NCBI RefSeq assembly: GCF_011075055.1
Contig: NC_058155.1
Coordinates: forward strand, 3,150,001 to 3,214,000
Length of the DNA: 64,000 bases
Direction: 5' to 3'
Source: Mangifera indica
Taxonomy: Eukaryota; Streptophyta; Magnoliopsida; Sapindales; Anacardiaceae
Part shown: positions 43,376 to 57,100 of the stretch, in pieces
Numbering within the stretch: position 1 is the first letter of the stretch
Layout of the letters: the number at the start of each line of letters is the position of its first letter
The notes under the pieces: model-generated
What the model saw: the letters and a program-made list of their open reading frames with translations, nothing else
Databases searched by the model: none
What the model was told of the DNA's origin: nothing
Made by a program: the position numbers and the translations under genes

Positions 43376-44847
43376 GGAAAATTATGATAAATGGCCAAAA
43401 TTAAGGGGGTTTAAGTAAAATTGCCTAAAACAATAAGGTTTAAGCAAAAATGCCCAACTTTTGTGAAATAATGAAACTGCCCCTGTATATAAACAAGGAA
43501 TTCCCACGGTAATTTTCTACTATTTCACTGTTCAAATTCAAGGAAAATCACCATTCCTATAATTATCCCACGGTCATCCCACCGTGGAAGTGATTTTTGT
43601 TGATTTTCATGTTTTTCAGCAAATGAAAATGACAAATATGGATAGTACATCATCCCACGTCTTCTTTGAATTAATTTATTTTTAGGATTATTGAGATTTG
43701 AGGGAGATTTTGAGGCTTGAATGTTTAGGGTTCCGATTTTGAACAATGCATAAAATGTTTTGATTCTTGGTTGTTTTGCTTGAATTGCTTGATGGGTTTT
43801 GTGTTATTGGATATGTAGATTTGATTTGTGTTGAAATTAAAGGCTGAAATGATGGTTTTTGGCCAGAAAATGGATTAGATCTGCCAACATTGTTGTGGGA
43901 TGGGGGGAAATTTAACGTTTTCAAAATTTTAGGGGGAGGCGAACAGAGGGAGATCCACAGGGGTTTGTGTAAAATTTTACACTAAATCGTGGGCAGGCCA
44001 TGAAAATCGTGGGTTGGGTGGAAATTAACTTTTTTAAAATTATAGGGTTTATATGAGACAGACTTTGAACGGCCATAACTTTTGATTCGGGAGGAGTTAC
44101 GGGGTTTGTAATATATCAATGCGAAGCTCGTTTCGAGCTCTATAACAATAACCAGTTTTGCTAGTTACACTGAATTTGGAGGCCAAAATAAAACTATTTC
44201 AATGTGTATTATGCAGTTTTTTTATTTTATCAAATTTAGGATTTTTGGTTTTTATGATTTTGAGTTTGTTTGTGACCAGGCTAGACTTTTTTTATATATA
44301 ATTTTTAAATTTGATATTTGTAATTATGATGTGCTTTTTTAGACATGTTTTACGATGTAATTACGAAATTTTTGATCGATTTTTCGGTTTTCTCGTTTAT
44401 AAGCTATTTGAACGTGTAGTTTTCGAAATTTAGATATATTTTTTTAGATTTTCAAGTAATTTTTTTATTATTGACATTCGAGGGTATTTCAATATATCTA
44501 TTTATTCATAATATGTTATTTTCAATATAGTTTTCACAAATTAATTTTTTCGATTCGAATTCAGAAATACAAATTTCTTCTTTTCGAACGAACTCGTAGT
44601 AATTGATATTAAATAAAAATAAGAGTGAAAGTAAGTATTTACATGATATAAGAAATATATGTAATGAGAGTGAGAGTGAGAGTGAGAGAGTTTATATAAA
44701 TGTGAAGAAGGGTAATTTTGGTATTTTAAAAAAAATTAGGGCATTTTTGCTTAGGAATAGAGAATTTGGGCATTTTTGCTTTAAAATAGTAAAATTGGGC
44801 ATTTTTGCTTAATAGAGGGCTAATTTAGCCATTTATTATAATTTCCC
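43376..44847. mobile_element. Non-autonomous DNA element with 9-bp target duplication
   Basis: Ends GGAAAATTATGATAAATGGCC and, inward from the right, GGGAAATTATAATAAATGGC, with subterminal repeats of GGGCATTTTTGCTT. The direct repeat TAATTTAAA (43367-43375 and 44848-44856) is exact, as expected of Mutator-like elements. There is no transposase; the interior contains unplaced single-copy-looking sequence and a GAGAGT microsatellite. Confidence 0.8.
44665..44690 (+). repeat. GAGAGT microsatellite
   Basis: A short run of GAGAGT/GAGTGA units inside the 43376-44847 element. Confidence 0.85.
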
Positions 44848-46054
44848 TAATTTAAACCTTATGTGGTAACTCAATCACATATGATAGAATTGATATTATA
44901 CTTAAATTTATTAATACTAAACGATATAAGAGCACTGTATGCCACATTATTTAATCTAAAACTTAAATTCTCATTCAACGGAGACCTACAAACACATCAT
45001 ATGCCTTTACATGCCATCAAAAGCTATTCATGTGCTACCATAAGTCCTTCATGTGGATTGTTGCATGCCTTTCACATGCTATTACACATACATTGCCACA
45101 TGCCCTTAACATGCCTAACCACTTTAATACCCTCACATGCATCCTAGAAAACCATTCATGTCAACTTGTGTGCCCCAAGAAAACTTTAAAACCTTATCAC
45201 ATATACTCATAAGACATTAACACACACAAATATGTCCAAATGCTCCTTTATATATGCACACACCTACTAGGAACTGATTACACACAGTTACATGTAGCCA
45301 CTCAATAAAATTCATCATTTCCATGCATTGACAAGCTTTTGGGAGACTTTACTTGTTACTTACACCCACTTTAAGCCTACATGCACCACCAATGACTGCC
45401 AATGCATCAAATGAACCATTTTACACCTCTCATGCACCACCAAGAAAGGTTTTACACGTTGCACATGCCTCTAAAATACACACCCATGTCGTCACATGCT
45501 AAAAGATATGTTCCACATGTAAGATTTATTTTGCATAAACTAAATAAAATAAATCAATTAACTATAATCTCAAGATCTATGCGTAAATTATAAAAAACTG
45601 AATTAAACCTTACAGTTTTAGGAATATCTGGATCACCATGCAAACTGATTCATAAACCTATTAAAATTACTTATCGAGATCACCTTTCAATGCAACTTAG
45701 TCTTCTACTCAAAAAACCTCCCTTGATGATTTGAATGGGTAAGTTATACTACAAGTATATTGTATTCAATTTTGGAGTAAGGACCTAACCAATATATAAT
45801 AGGTTTATTAAACCTTGTAGGTTAATTGACCCCCCATCAAGGTTCAATAAACCTTAAGGCTTATGCTTATACTGTTCACCCAAATTATAATCATTAAGTG
45901 TATTGAGTTTAACTTTATATATTACTTCAGTCCATATATGAACTGACATTGAACTATTCAATTATCCAGTTTTGTAAAACCAAAAACATAATTAATGTTA
46001 GGTGTCAAAAAATTTCTAATAGCCTAATCAATCTCATGGATTTCATTATCTTAA

Positions 46055-46707
46055 GGCCAAAAGACTTATTCTAATCCAAAGTTTACTCTTTTCTCAAATT
46101 TTCATCAGTTGTCTCTAAAAAACCCAAATACTGACCAATGGGTTATTAAAGTTGACCAAATCTATTAGTTTTAAAATTTTATCTCATTTTTTTCCTAAAT
46201 CTTAAAAACTAATAATTTTCCCTAAGCTTAAATTTTGAAAAAGTTACATTTTCTCTTGCTAGGTTTAAGGTTTCTCCGATAGCGAACTTTCTCCCTTCTT
46301 CGGTGACCTATCCTTCCAACGACGAACTTTTTTCCTTTTCTAATGACGATGACACTTCATCAACAACAACGAAAACGTTTCGTCTTTGTCCAAAGACGAA
46401 GACAATTTATCTTAATCAAAGGAGAAAGGAAAGAGTTTATCGTTGGAGAAATGCTAAACTTGGAAAAAGGAAATGTAACTTTTTTAAAACTTAAGTTTGA
46501 GAGGAAAATTACTAGTTTTTAGGGTTTATAGGAAAATGAAATAAAGTTTTATTGATTTAATATCACTAGTCAAATGATAATTTGACCCCATAACTAATGG
46601 ATTTGGTTAACTTTAACAACCTATAGGTGGGTTTTTAAGTTTTTGAAAGATAATGTGTGGGAACTTGGAAAAAGAGTAAACTTTGGGTGGGAATAAGTCC
46701 CTTGACC
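46055..46707. mobile_element. MITE of the GGCCAAAGGACT family with perfect 9-bp duplication
   Basis: Left end GGCCAAAAGACTTATTCTAA, right end GGGTGGGAATAAGTCCCTTG then ACC. TTATCTTAA is exactly repeated at 46046-46054 and 46708-46716. A small open stretch at 46303-46494 inside is not supported as a gene. Confidence 0.85.
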
Positions 46708-46716
46708 TTATCTTAA

Positions 46717-49700
46717 TCATGTAAAACCTTTAATTCAAATGACTCATAATCATTTTTTTTTTGTTGTAGGTATTTAAATTACTTATAGTGGTTAGCATAC
46801 GAGGCTGGTCAGGGTAGCATAGATTCAAATTCTATTTTAATGCTCAAAATCGTGCCTTATCTTAATTACACTTGGACACTTTGGATTCTCAAAATCGTGC
46901 TTTAATACTAAGTTGTAACATCTCCTCCGAAAATCCATTATTGAATTCATGTGAAAATAATCCCAAAGTGTCATAAAATCAACATCCAACAAATCCATAT
47001 AAAAATGCATATGCAAAATCCATAAATCAACACAAAATAGCATCCACAAAACATGAAATCAATAATAAGCCCCCTTATGCCGCTTCATCATTGACTTGTC
47101 ACCATGCAATCGCAAAATCATCTCTTACCTAAAAGATCAAGCAAAAAAGGGGTAAGTGATACACATTTAGCAAGCACGAGCATTTATCCTATAAACAATC
47201 AAATCTCATCTTCTAATTTCACAATCTCTATCTCAAATTCCTAATTGTGACCTCTCTCATTATCTAGGGTTCATCTTTATGCCCTATCTTGGCTGATATA
47301 AAATGCATTGTATGTACAAAACCATTTATCAAAATAAGAGGTGAAAGCATTCTTTTAAAACATTGCTTTCAATTTAACTGTATGTTGTTTGGATCAGGTT
47401 GAGACAAAAATTTGATACGCTAGCCATGTGACTCAATTTCTGAGGTTATTTTTGTCTTGGTCTGTCCTACTATGGTCACCAATCGATAGACTTTTGGTCT
47501 TGGCTTGTCCTAATACGAATGCTAATCGAATGACTCTTTATGTCCTTACATGTCTTACAACAATATATGTCAATTGACGTACCCTTAATCCTGGACTACC
47601 CAACAATGAATGCTAATCAACAAACTCTCTCACAACCCTTTCTATGGGTATATAACTGATGTCATGAATGCCTCCTCATAACAACCTTCTAGAAAACACA
47701 TCTTAAAATTTTGATAAGGATACATGTTTTCATGGGTGGCATTAAATTTCTTAATCTATGAGCACTTTGTGTTCCATACATATACTCTAAGGGTATTTAG
47801 GTTCACATGTGTTCTATGGGATCTCTATGCCCTACTCGATAACTTATCTCTCTTAAAACCACATATCTATGATATTTTTTTTCTAAATTCATGTTATTGA
47901 GCCCATGAAAATCTCATCTCCTTTCACCTATCAAGTACATTTTATTGATAATCTTGCCCTATCATATTCTCTCTCTCAAGCACATCTTGGTACTTCAATG
48001 TACCTTTATTGTCTCGAGCATAACTCTATGAATGGTTGTCTATTTATCTTGAACATGTATTCATTTTTACTTTATGCATGATTGTGCATTACCCATGAAC
48101 AAACATGTCCTCATACTCAACATAAACGTTCATGACTTCCTCTTTCATGATTGGCCATGCATGATCATTCATCCTTTGTGAATAATTGTACATCCTTCAT
48201 CATGAATGGTTCATCTCCTCACTTTCATGATTGTACGCTACCTTAAAGGCACTATCGTCATTTAACTTATATGAATAGTCGTTCCCTCTTCTACAAAGGT
48301 GTTCATCACATCTTAACTAACGTGTCACAAATGATTGCACAAATACTACGTACATTCATCTATTAGTTGTGACATCAATATCCTAATTTGTGAACTGTTG
48401 TGCATATCCCATACATAATCATTCACAAGCACATAACTCTAATTTCTACATTGTTGCATGATTGTTTTTGTTTTTGGGATGACCATACATTGTGTCTAGA
48501 TACATGATTTTAGGTTGTTTTGGTTTAATTGCACCTATTCTTTTTGTATAGTTTGCAATCCCACAATCATTCTAGCATATCTAATTATCATTTTACATAA
48601 AATACTAATATACCTCTTCATATCAAAGAACCAATATTCCTTATGTTAACATAGATCGGATTTAAAGTCTTTCATGGCCACGATTTTAATCAAACTTATA
48701 TTACATCACTCCTACCAATCAATACATATCAATTTGACATTTAATCTGACTTACTATTCAATTCAAATTGAATTTCTAGAATCATTAATTCACATGAAAA
48801 ATGATCTAAACATAAAACGCAAGACTTTTACTTACCTTACCTCAAAGCTTAAAGAATCAAAGCAGAAACCCCTTTATTTGATTGTTGAAATGCCCCTTAA
48901 ATGGCTGAAATTTCCCTCTGGTTGCTAAAGCATTGAAAAATATTAAAATGGATAAATTTAAAGTAATGGGATAAGGCTATATCATGTGAGACGTGATCCT
49001 TAAATAGATTCAGTTAGATAATTATTGAAACGGTCGTGCATCCTTGATGAACGATCGTTAAACCACTTAAGTTATTTAATGTGGCACGATATTCATATCT
49101 CCATCTGGCATGACATGAACAGGTGTGCATCCTTTATGCACGATCTTTCAATAAGCTAAAATTTTGATTCTCGATCCTTAGTCAATTTCAACAATTCAAA
49201 TTCGTGTTCAAAAGGATTTTTACTATTTTCACTTTGCCTTCAACATATTTCATTCTATTATCACTCGTCTTTATCCATTCCCCTCATATCATACCAAATC
49301 AATAGCAAAACTCGTCATTTTAATCAAACCTACAATGATAATATATAATTTTGTAACTAAATTAATCATAAATTTCATAATTAAATGTACAAATATAATC
49401 TTAATAAAATTTTGACCCGAAAGTTAGAAAATATCCATGACCCCCCCTGGTAACATGTTATTTTACCCTCACATGCTAAAATATCAATTTACACCCATAC
49501 TGAACCAAAACATTAACAAAACTCGTTATTTGATTCGAAATGTATAAATATAATTTTAAAAAATTTTGGCACAGATGTAATAAATATTAATTTATCCTCA
49601 CACAGTAAAAAATTAATTTCCCTCCATATTGAATCAAATCAATAACAAAATATTTTAGTCAATTAAATCATTATTAATTTTGAAAAACGCTTCAAATTTA

Positions 49701-49900
49701 TCAAATAAATTCAACGTGCCAAAAAATAATATACAATTATTAATTAAATGAAATCTTAAATTAATGTTTATATAAATACCTAAATGAAACATATTTCCTT
49801 TATTTATTTCAAAATTATGATATTAAAATTTAAGCGAGATGTTCATTTTCAAAATTTAGAGGGTCTGATTGAGAGTTTAATTTGCATAAAACATTGTATA
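46717..49900. other. Repeat-like DNA, possibly an old LTR, without recognisable genes
   Basis: No coding domain is readable. TTGTAACATCTCC at about 46913 resembles the TGTAACAYC starts of some gypsy LTRs. From 47390 to 48480 there are degenerate internal repeats: CTTGGTCTGTCCTACTATGG-like units, then many CATGATTGT / CATGAATGGTT motifs. This is consistent with a long non-coding LTR or untranslated part of a large element, but no matching partner or ends were found. Confidence 0.35.
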
Positions 49901-52900
49901 ATAAGTTAATAACATGAAAGTCAAGGATATTTTGTTATTTAAATTTTGGCCGCAAAACTAACCCATTGCGCGCCATTTCCAAGAAATTCCAGAGCAAAGG
50001 TAAAGATATCGAACCCAGAAAAAATATAAACAAACTTCAAACTCTGTGAGAAGACAAAGAGTCTTGTTGCTTCAAGTCAACTGCGATGGCTTCTTCTTCT
50101 TCTCAAGGGAAGTATGATGTTTTCCTCAGTTTCAGAGGTGAGGACACTCGAGACAATATTATCAGTCACCTTAATGCAGCTTTGCGTCGGAGGAAGATTG
50201 TTACTTTCATCGATGATGAACTTGTGAGAGGAGATGAGATTTCACCATCTCTTTTGAATGCAATTGAAGGATCGAAGATTTCAATTATCATTTTCTCTAA
50301 GGGTTATGCTTCTTCTACATGGTGCCTCCACGAACTTGTGCAGATCCTCAATTGCAAGAGAATGTTCGGTCAGATTGTGATTCCAGTGTTCTATCATGTA
50401 GATCCATCAGATGTAAGGAAGCAAACAGGGACTTATGGAGATGCATTTGGTAAGCATGAAGTAAGATATAGGAAGAGGAAAGAGATGTTGCAGAGATGGA
50501 GGAATGCTTTGACGGAAGCAGCCGATTTATCTGGCTTTGATTCAAATTCCATCAGGTGAATGCTTTTTCTTTTGAGATATATATATATATATATCTTAAA
50601 CTAATATTTTTTGTGTTGCTATGAGATAATTCTTCTATATAAAAATCACTCTGAGTTTTTCACGTTAAACCATTTATTATTGAAGTAGCATTTTTTACTT
50701 TATGTTATATGTAAAATCAATTTTATACACACACACACATATGACCTGAAGTTGGAAAGAGCTTTTTTTATTATAGAAAGAAGTGTTTTTATCGCAACAA
50801 AACTAAATGATCTGAAGTTGGAAAGAGCTTTTTTTATTGATAACCAAACTATCATCAGTTTCATGAAAAAAGTTGTATTTCTATAAGATTTATTTAATAA
50901 ATGCCATAAGCTTTTCTTGGAAAATCTGAACTAAATATGGGCTCTTGAAATCAGATTTTTTCATTATTTCTTTTTCATTAATTTATTGATTAGCTTATTG
51001 TTATTTTTACCGGTTGTTTCTAATGTAGGCCTGAATCGAAACTTATAGAGACAATTATTGAACATATTTTGAAGAGACTGAATGCTATGTCTTCTAGTGA
51101 TAATAAGAACTTGTTTGGAGTAGCAATGAAGATCCAGAAAATTAGATCTTTATTGTTTGATGAGTCAAATGAAGTACGCAAGGCAGTAGGACTTTGAGGT
51201 ATGGGTGGTATTGGCAAGACAACTCTTGCTTATGCAGTCTTCAATGAAATCTCAAGTCAATTTGAAGCTTCGTATTTTATTCAAAATGTTAGGGAAGCAT
51301 CAAATAAAAATCAATTATGTCATTTGTAAATAGAACTTCTTTCAGCAATATTAGAGTATGGACACCTCAATATAAGGCTCAAATTCACACAAGAAAGGCT
51401 TAGATGTAAAAGAGTTCTTATTGTTTTTTATGATGTGACAGATTTGAAACAAATAAGAGAATTAATTGGAGATCTTGAAAACTTGGGTTTTGGAAGTCGA
51501 ATCATTATAACCACAAGGGATAAACAAGTGCTAAAAAATTGTAGATTGGATGATTCTACCATATATGAGGTCGAAGGATTAGGTAGTGATGAATCTGTTC
51601 GACTTTTTAAACAACATGCCTTCAAACAAAATTATCCAATTGATGAAGTTTTCTTGAAGCTTTCAGAAAGGGTAGTAAATTACACAAAAGGTTTGCCTTT
51701 AGCTCTTGAAGTCTTAGGTTGCTTTCTACTTGGTAGAGAAAAATTTGAATGGGAAAGTGCACTGGATGAATTAAAAAAATCTCCAAATGAGGTAATCCAA
51801 ACAGTGCTTAAGATAAGTTATGATGGATTATCTGATAAAGAGAAGACTTTATTTTTAGACATTACATGTTTCTTTAAAGGATGGGATAAATATCTAGTTG
51901 GTACCTTTGGTTCACATATTGGAGTAAGTGTACTTGTTGATAAAGCTCTTATAACTATTTCACAAAACACCATAAGAATGCATGATTTGATTCAAGAAAT
52001 GGGTTGGGAAATTGTCCGACAAGAGCCAGTCAATAAACTTGGTCAACATAGTCGATTGTGGCATCATGATGATGTCTATCCTGTATTGAAAAAAATTCTG
52101 GTAAATATAGATACATGGAATTAACTTTCAATTTATATTTTATCATGTATGGGATATCTTGAAATATTTGAACAATGAGAAAAGTTCATGTGGTAATGGG
52201 TTTTGTTTTGGAGGTACATCATGTTATTTTGCTGTTAACTTATCGTTTGATTTTGATTGTAGGGAACTGATAAAATAAGAGGCATGCTCTTTGATATGGC
52301 TGAAATGACAGTGATCCACTTAAATCCTCATGCTTTCTCAGAGATGGCTAATCTAAGACTCCTTATAGTAAATAATTCGAGATACAATAATAAGGTTCAT
52401 GGTTTTGATAGCATTGAATTTGATTTTTCAGAGTTGAGATGCCTCTGTTGGGATCATTCCTCCTTCCCATCATTGCCTTTGAAATTTGATCCTGAGAACC
52501 TTGTTGTACTTAAGATGTGTAACAACAATCTTGAACAACTATGGATGGGTATCAAGGTATATGTTGATTCATATGATTTTTCTTAAATAAACTTTTAAAT
52601 ATTAGATTTTTTAACTTATGTTGGCCATTTCTTTTTCTGTTACAGAATCTTTCTCATTTAAAATACATTGACCTAAGTTACTCAAAACATCTACTTATAG
52701 TCCCAAACCTCTCAGAGGCTCAAAATCTAGAGTGCCTGATTCTAGAAGGTTGTACAAGTTTGCTTGAGATCACTCCTCCTTCTCAGAATCTCAATAAACT
52801 TGTTAATTTGAATCTAAGAAATTGCAAAAGCCTTATCAGTCTTCCAAATGGCATTTATAAGTCGATGTTTCTGAAATATCTTTGTATCTCTGGTTGTTCA

Positions 52901-53865
52901 AAACTTGAAAGATTGCCTGAGGACTTAGGAAATTTAGAGAGCTTGGAAGTACTAGAAGCTGATGGAATTTCTGTAAGAGAACTATCATCAGTTATGGCTG
53001 GTTGGCTATCAGGGTTGCGATATTTAAGAAGATTAAATTTGAATCGGTGCAGTCTTACAGAGTTACCCAATGATATTGACAAGCTGTCCTTACTAGGAGA
53101 TTTAGAATTGGAAGGAAATAATTTTGAGAGCATCCCAACAAACATCTAGAACCTTTCCAAGTTACAGCTTTTTAACATAAGGCTTTGTAATAGGCTTCAA
53201 TCCTTACCAAAGCTTCCACGTAATATAGAAGAACTTAGAGCAGATGATTGCAAATTGCTGAAAGAATTATCAGGTTTGACAAATCTCGTAATTCAAGGAC
53301 ATTCTGGAAGGACACTTAGCTTCTCCAATTGTGTCAGTCTGGATTGGAACGCACTCAGAAACATTTTGAATGATTCTATATTGGATATGTTCTCAGATGC
53401 AATTTACCTGTTCAAATATGAAGATAAGGTATCATCCTGTTTCTCATTCCCATATGATTTCAATATCTTTTCCTTATCTGAGGAAAAAAATGATATTAAT
53501 CAACAATATTAGAACTAACCAGTTTTTGTAATGTATTAGGAAGCTGGCAAGCCACAAGGTGTTATGTGTTTCCCTGGAAGTGACATTCCGGAATGGTTTA
53601 ACATTCAAAGTAGTGGATCATTTATAATGCTACCACAAGGTTCATTCAATAAGAAGTTTCTGGGTTTTGTCTTTTGTGTCATTGTTGAAGTCGGAGATTA
53701 TCATTGTCTGGATAATTTCTTGAATGTTTTGTATGAGTTGCAAGTGAAATGCTTAGATGTGTGCATAACATTTGATAAAAGAATTCTTTCACTTGGACCC
53801 GTGTATATTAAGTCAGATCATGTAATACTGGGATATAATTGCAATACATTGGATAGTGAACTTTT

Positions 53866-54187
53866 TGTTGTTTTTTTGTTAAGCAAAGTTCACTCAAGCT
53901 TACTTCACGAAACAGAGGCAGAAAATACAGAGAAAACAGAAGCTACTGAAAGTATATTTTTTCAGAGAGAAAGCTTGATTGTATTGATAAACTAAAGATT
54001 ACATATACAAGCATTAGAGTAATTCTTTTATATTGTGATAAGTACATTGAGACCATACTTTGCTGCAAAAAGAATTCTTAATTTATGGATCACCATACAT
54101 GTCATCACCAACTCTACCTAATCTAGTTGGACTTTAGTTCAAACCAAAAAATAGTTTAGTTCAAAAAACAAACTCAACTAACTAACA
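53866..54187 (-). repeat. 3' LTR of copia 2
   Basis: 322 bp; on the + strand it begins TGTTGTTTTTTTG and ends CTAACTAACA. Next to it at 54188 lies the purine tract (AAAGGAGGAG on the - strand). Confidence 0.95.
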
Positions 54188-57100
54188 CTCCTCCTTTGAG
54201 ATTGTTTTTAAGACACCAAGCTTCAGCCTCAAATTTTCAAATTGAGGTTTAGGAAGAGCCTTGGTCATAATGTCAGCTAGCTGATTTGATGAGTTGCAAT
54301 GTTCCAAAACAATTTCTCCCATTTTGGCAGCTTCTCTTATGGCATGATATTTGACATTAATATGCTTAGTTCTACCATGCTGAATTGGATTTCTGGAGAT
54401 GGCTATGGCACCTTTGTTATCAACATAAATTGTTACTCCTTTGTCCATGGACTGATCTAGATCAGTTAATAGTTTTTTCAGCCATATAGCCTGATTGCTT
54501 GCTACTGCTAGTGCCACATATTCTGCTTCAGCAGTTGACTGTGCCACAATATCTTGTTTCTTTGAATTCCAACAGAAAATGGTTTCACCAAATGAAAAAC
54601 AGAAACCTGAGGTGCTTTTGTAGTCATCATTACTGCCAGCCCAGTCACTGTCTGAATATCCAATTAGATTTCTGCTTTGATGGTTTGAAAACCATAGGCC
54701 ATAGTTGATTGTACCTTTGACATATCTTAGTATTCTTTTTGCTGCACTCCAGTGAAGATTGCTTGGTTCTTGCATAAATCTGGATAGCAATGAAGTAGCA
54801 AACATGATGTCTGGTCTACTTGTACAAAGGTATAACAAGCAGCCTATAAGTCTTCTGAATTTAGTTGCATCAGTCTTTTCTGCTCCATCATTCTTCATTA
54901 ATTTTTCATTCATTGCCAAGGGAGTAGCAACTTCTTTACATTCATTCATATGAAACTTCCATATTAGATCTCTAGAATATTTGCTTTGTGACACAAAAAT
55001 CCCATTAGATTTTTGAAGAATTTCTAAGCCTAAGAAATACTTCATCTCACCCAAGTCAGACATATCAAACTCTTGCTGCATTTCTTGCTTGAATTTTTTA
55101 ATTGAAAGCAAATCTCCTCCTGTCACTAGGAGATCATCAACATACAAGGACACAATTATTTTCACTTCACCATTGATCCTTTTAACATACAAGGTGACTT
55201 CATTTTGGCTGTAAGAAAAACCTTGATGCAGTAGGTAAGTATGAATTCTGATATACCAAGCTTTGGGGGCTTGTTTGAGTCCATATAAAGCTTTATGTAG
55301 CTTATATACATGATCCTCTTTGCCTTGAACTTTAAAGCCTTCAGGTTGATCTATGTATATTTCTTCTTCCAACAGGCCATTTAAGAATGCTGACTTTATA
55401 TCTAAATGATACAGCTTCCATCCATGTTTGGCAGACAAGGCAATCAAAAGTCTTATGGTATCATATCTTGCAACAGGAGAAAAAGTGTCAGAAAAATCTG
55501 TTCCAGCTTGCTGTTGATATCCTTTAACCACAAGTCTTGCTTTAAGCTTGTTGACTGTACCATTAGGATTCAGCTTGGTTCTAAAAATCCATTTAACACC
55601 AATAACTTTATGGTTTGCTGGTTTGTGAACTAAACTCCAAGTGCAGTTTTTAGTTATCATATTGAGTTCTTCCTTCATGGCTTCTGTCCAAGCCTGATTG
55701 TTGGAAGCTTCTTCATAGGTTTCTGGCTCAGTTAACCCCAGGTTGCATCTTTCATATATATCATCAAGTGATCTTATTCTGGACTCTGGAATTTCCTCCT
55801 CATCATCACTTATGTCAAAAGAATTTGATGGTTCCAAGATCAGTTTTGGCTTGACACTTATATCAGAAGGATTTTCAGACTTTTCTTCCCAATTTAGAAC
55901 TCCATATTCATCAAACTTTACATCCCTACTAACCAAGATAGTTTTGGTTTGAGGATTGTAAACTCTATAGCCTTTGGTAACATGGCTATAGCCAATGAAT
56001 ATTCCCATTTCAGCTTTGGTGTCAAGTTTGTTCCTTTTTTCTTTTGGAATAGAGACATAACAAGGGCTTCCAAATACTTTCAGATGATCCACTGAAGGTA
56101 TCCTCTCATGCCAAGCTTGATAAGGTGTTGAATGTTTTAAGGTTCTTGTTGGAAGCAAGTTTAACAAATAAATGGCAGTGTTGGCAGCTTCTGCCCAAAA
56201 CACCTTAGGTAATTTCTTCTCAAATAGCAGACATCTAGTCATGTCCAAGACTGATCTGTTCTTTCTCTCACTTACTCCATTTTGCTGAGGAGTGTAAGGA
56301 GTTGTTAATTGATGGATGATTCCTTCAGAGTTACAAAAATCAGTAAACAACTTGGAGGAATATTCAGAACCATTATCTGTTCTGACCACTTTTAATTTGC
56401 AGCCTGATTGAGTTTCAACTTTAGTCTTGAACCTTTTAAAGGTTTCAAAAACTTCTGCCTTTTGTTTCAAAAAATAACCCCAGCAGAACCTAGTCATATC
56501 ATCAATGAACAAAAGCATATATTTACTACCATTCAATGAAGGTATGCTGAAAGGACCACAAAGGTCAGAGTGAATGAGTTCCAGCTTCTGTTTTGATCTT
56601 CATTTGCTGTTTGAGAAAGGGAGTCTGGTTTGTTTACCTAATTGACATACCTCACAAATGTCATTCTCTGATTTTATGTCAGGTAAGTCAGTTACCAGCT
56701 CTTCATCATGCATTGATTTTAAGGTTGAGTAGCTAAAGTGTCCTAGTCTTTTATGCCATAAGCTAGAACTATCATTGCCACATCTAGCTACATTTGCATG
56801 TGAATTTTTGAAATTGATAGCAAAACTCTTATCTTTCATCTTAACTGTCATGAGTTCACTGCCCTTAGAATCAGAAATAATGCAACAGTCTTTTTTAAAT
56901 TGCAAAGTGTAGCCCCTTTTCATCATTTGACCAACACTAAGCAAATTAAAATTTATTTTAGGCACATAAAGTACATCATGGATAACTTTTGTACCTGAGC
57001 TTGTGCTTATTGAGGCAGAACCTTTACCTTTCACATCAAGAAGGTCCCCATTTCCAATTCTAACCTTGGAGATGAAGCTTTCATCCAAATCAACAAGGAG

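Larger units (their letters stand above)
40250..46045 (-). mobile_element. Very decayed Ty1/copia element, split by a 1.5-kb DNA element
   Basis: On the - strand at about 40300-40900, translated pieces such as ESLYGVK, NKLDQY, KISGSKLVFMVW, NDMKDLKDASFILAIEIH and LKMLNMQDCMTNDM match reverse transcriptase and connection-region landmarks of a common copia lineage (SLYGLKQ, FEMKDLGEASFVLGIEIH). Stops and shifts are everywhere. Upstream parts (41-43 kb and 44.85-46 kb) are assigned only by continuity. LTRs were not identified, so the outer limits are guesses. A tandem duplication of about 0.55 kb lies at 42330-43370. Confidence 0.5.

Noticed and set aside
44860..45600. Open frames rich in His, Met and Cys in the CATGC-rich region
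   Set aside because: Composition driven by repeated ACATGC/CATGC words; no domain and no splice logic.
54499..55952. Several open stretches on the + strand within copia 2
   Set aside because: They are the antisense of the continuous - strand polyprotein, show no domain, and simply reflect its codon composition.
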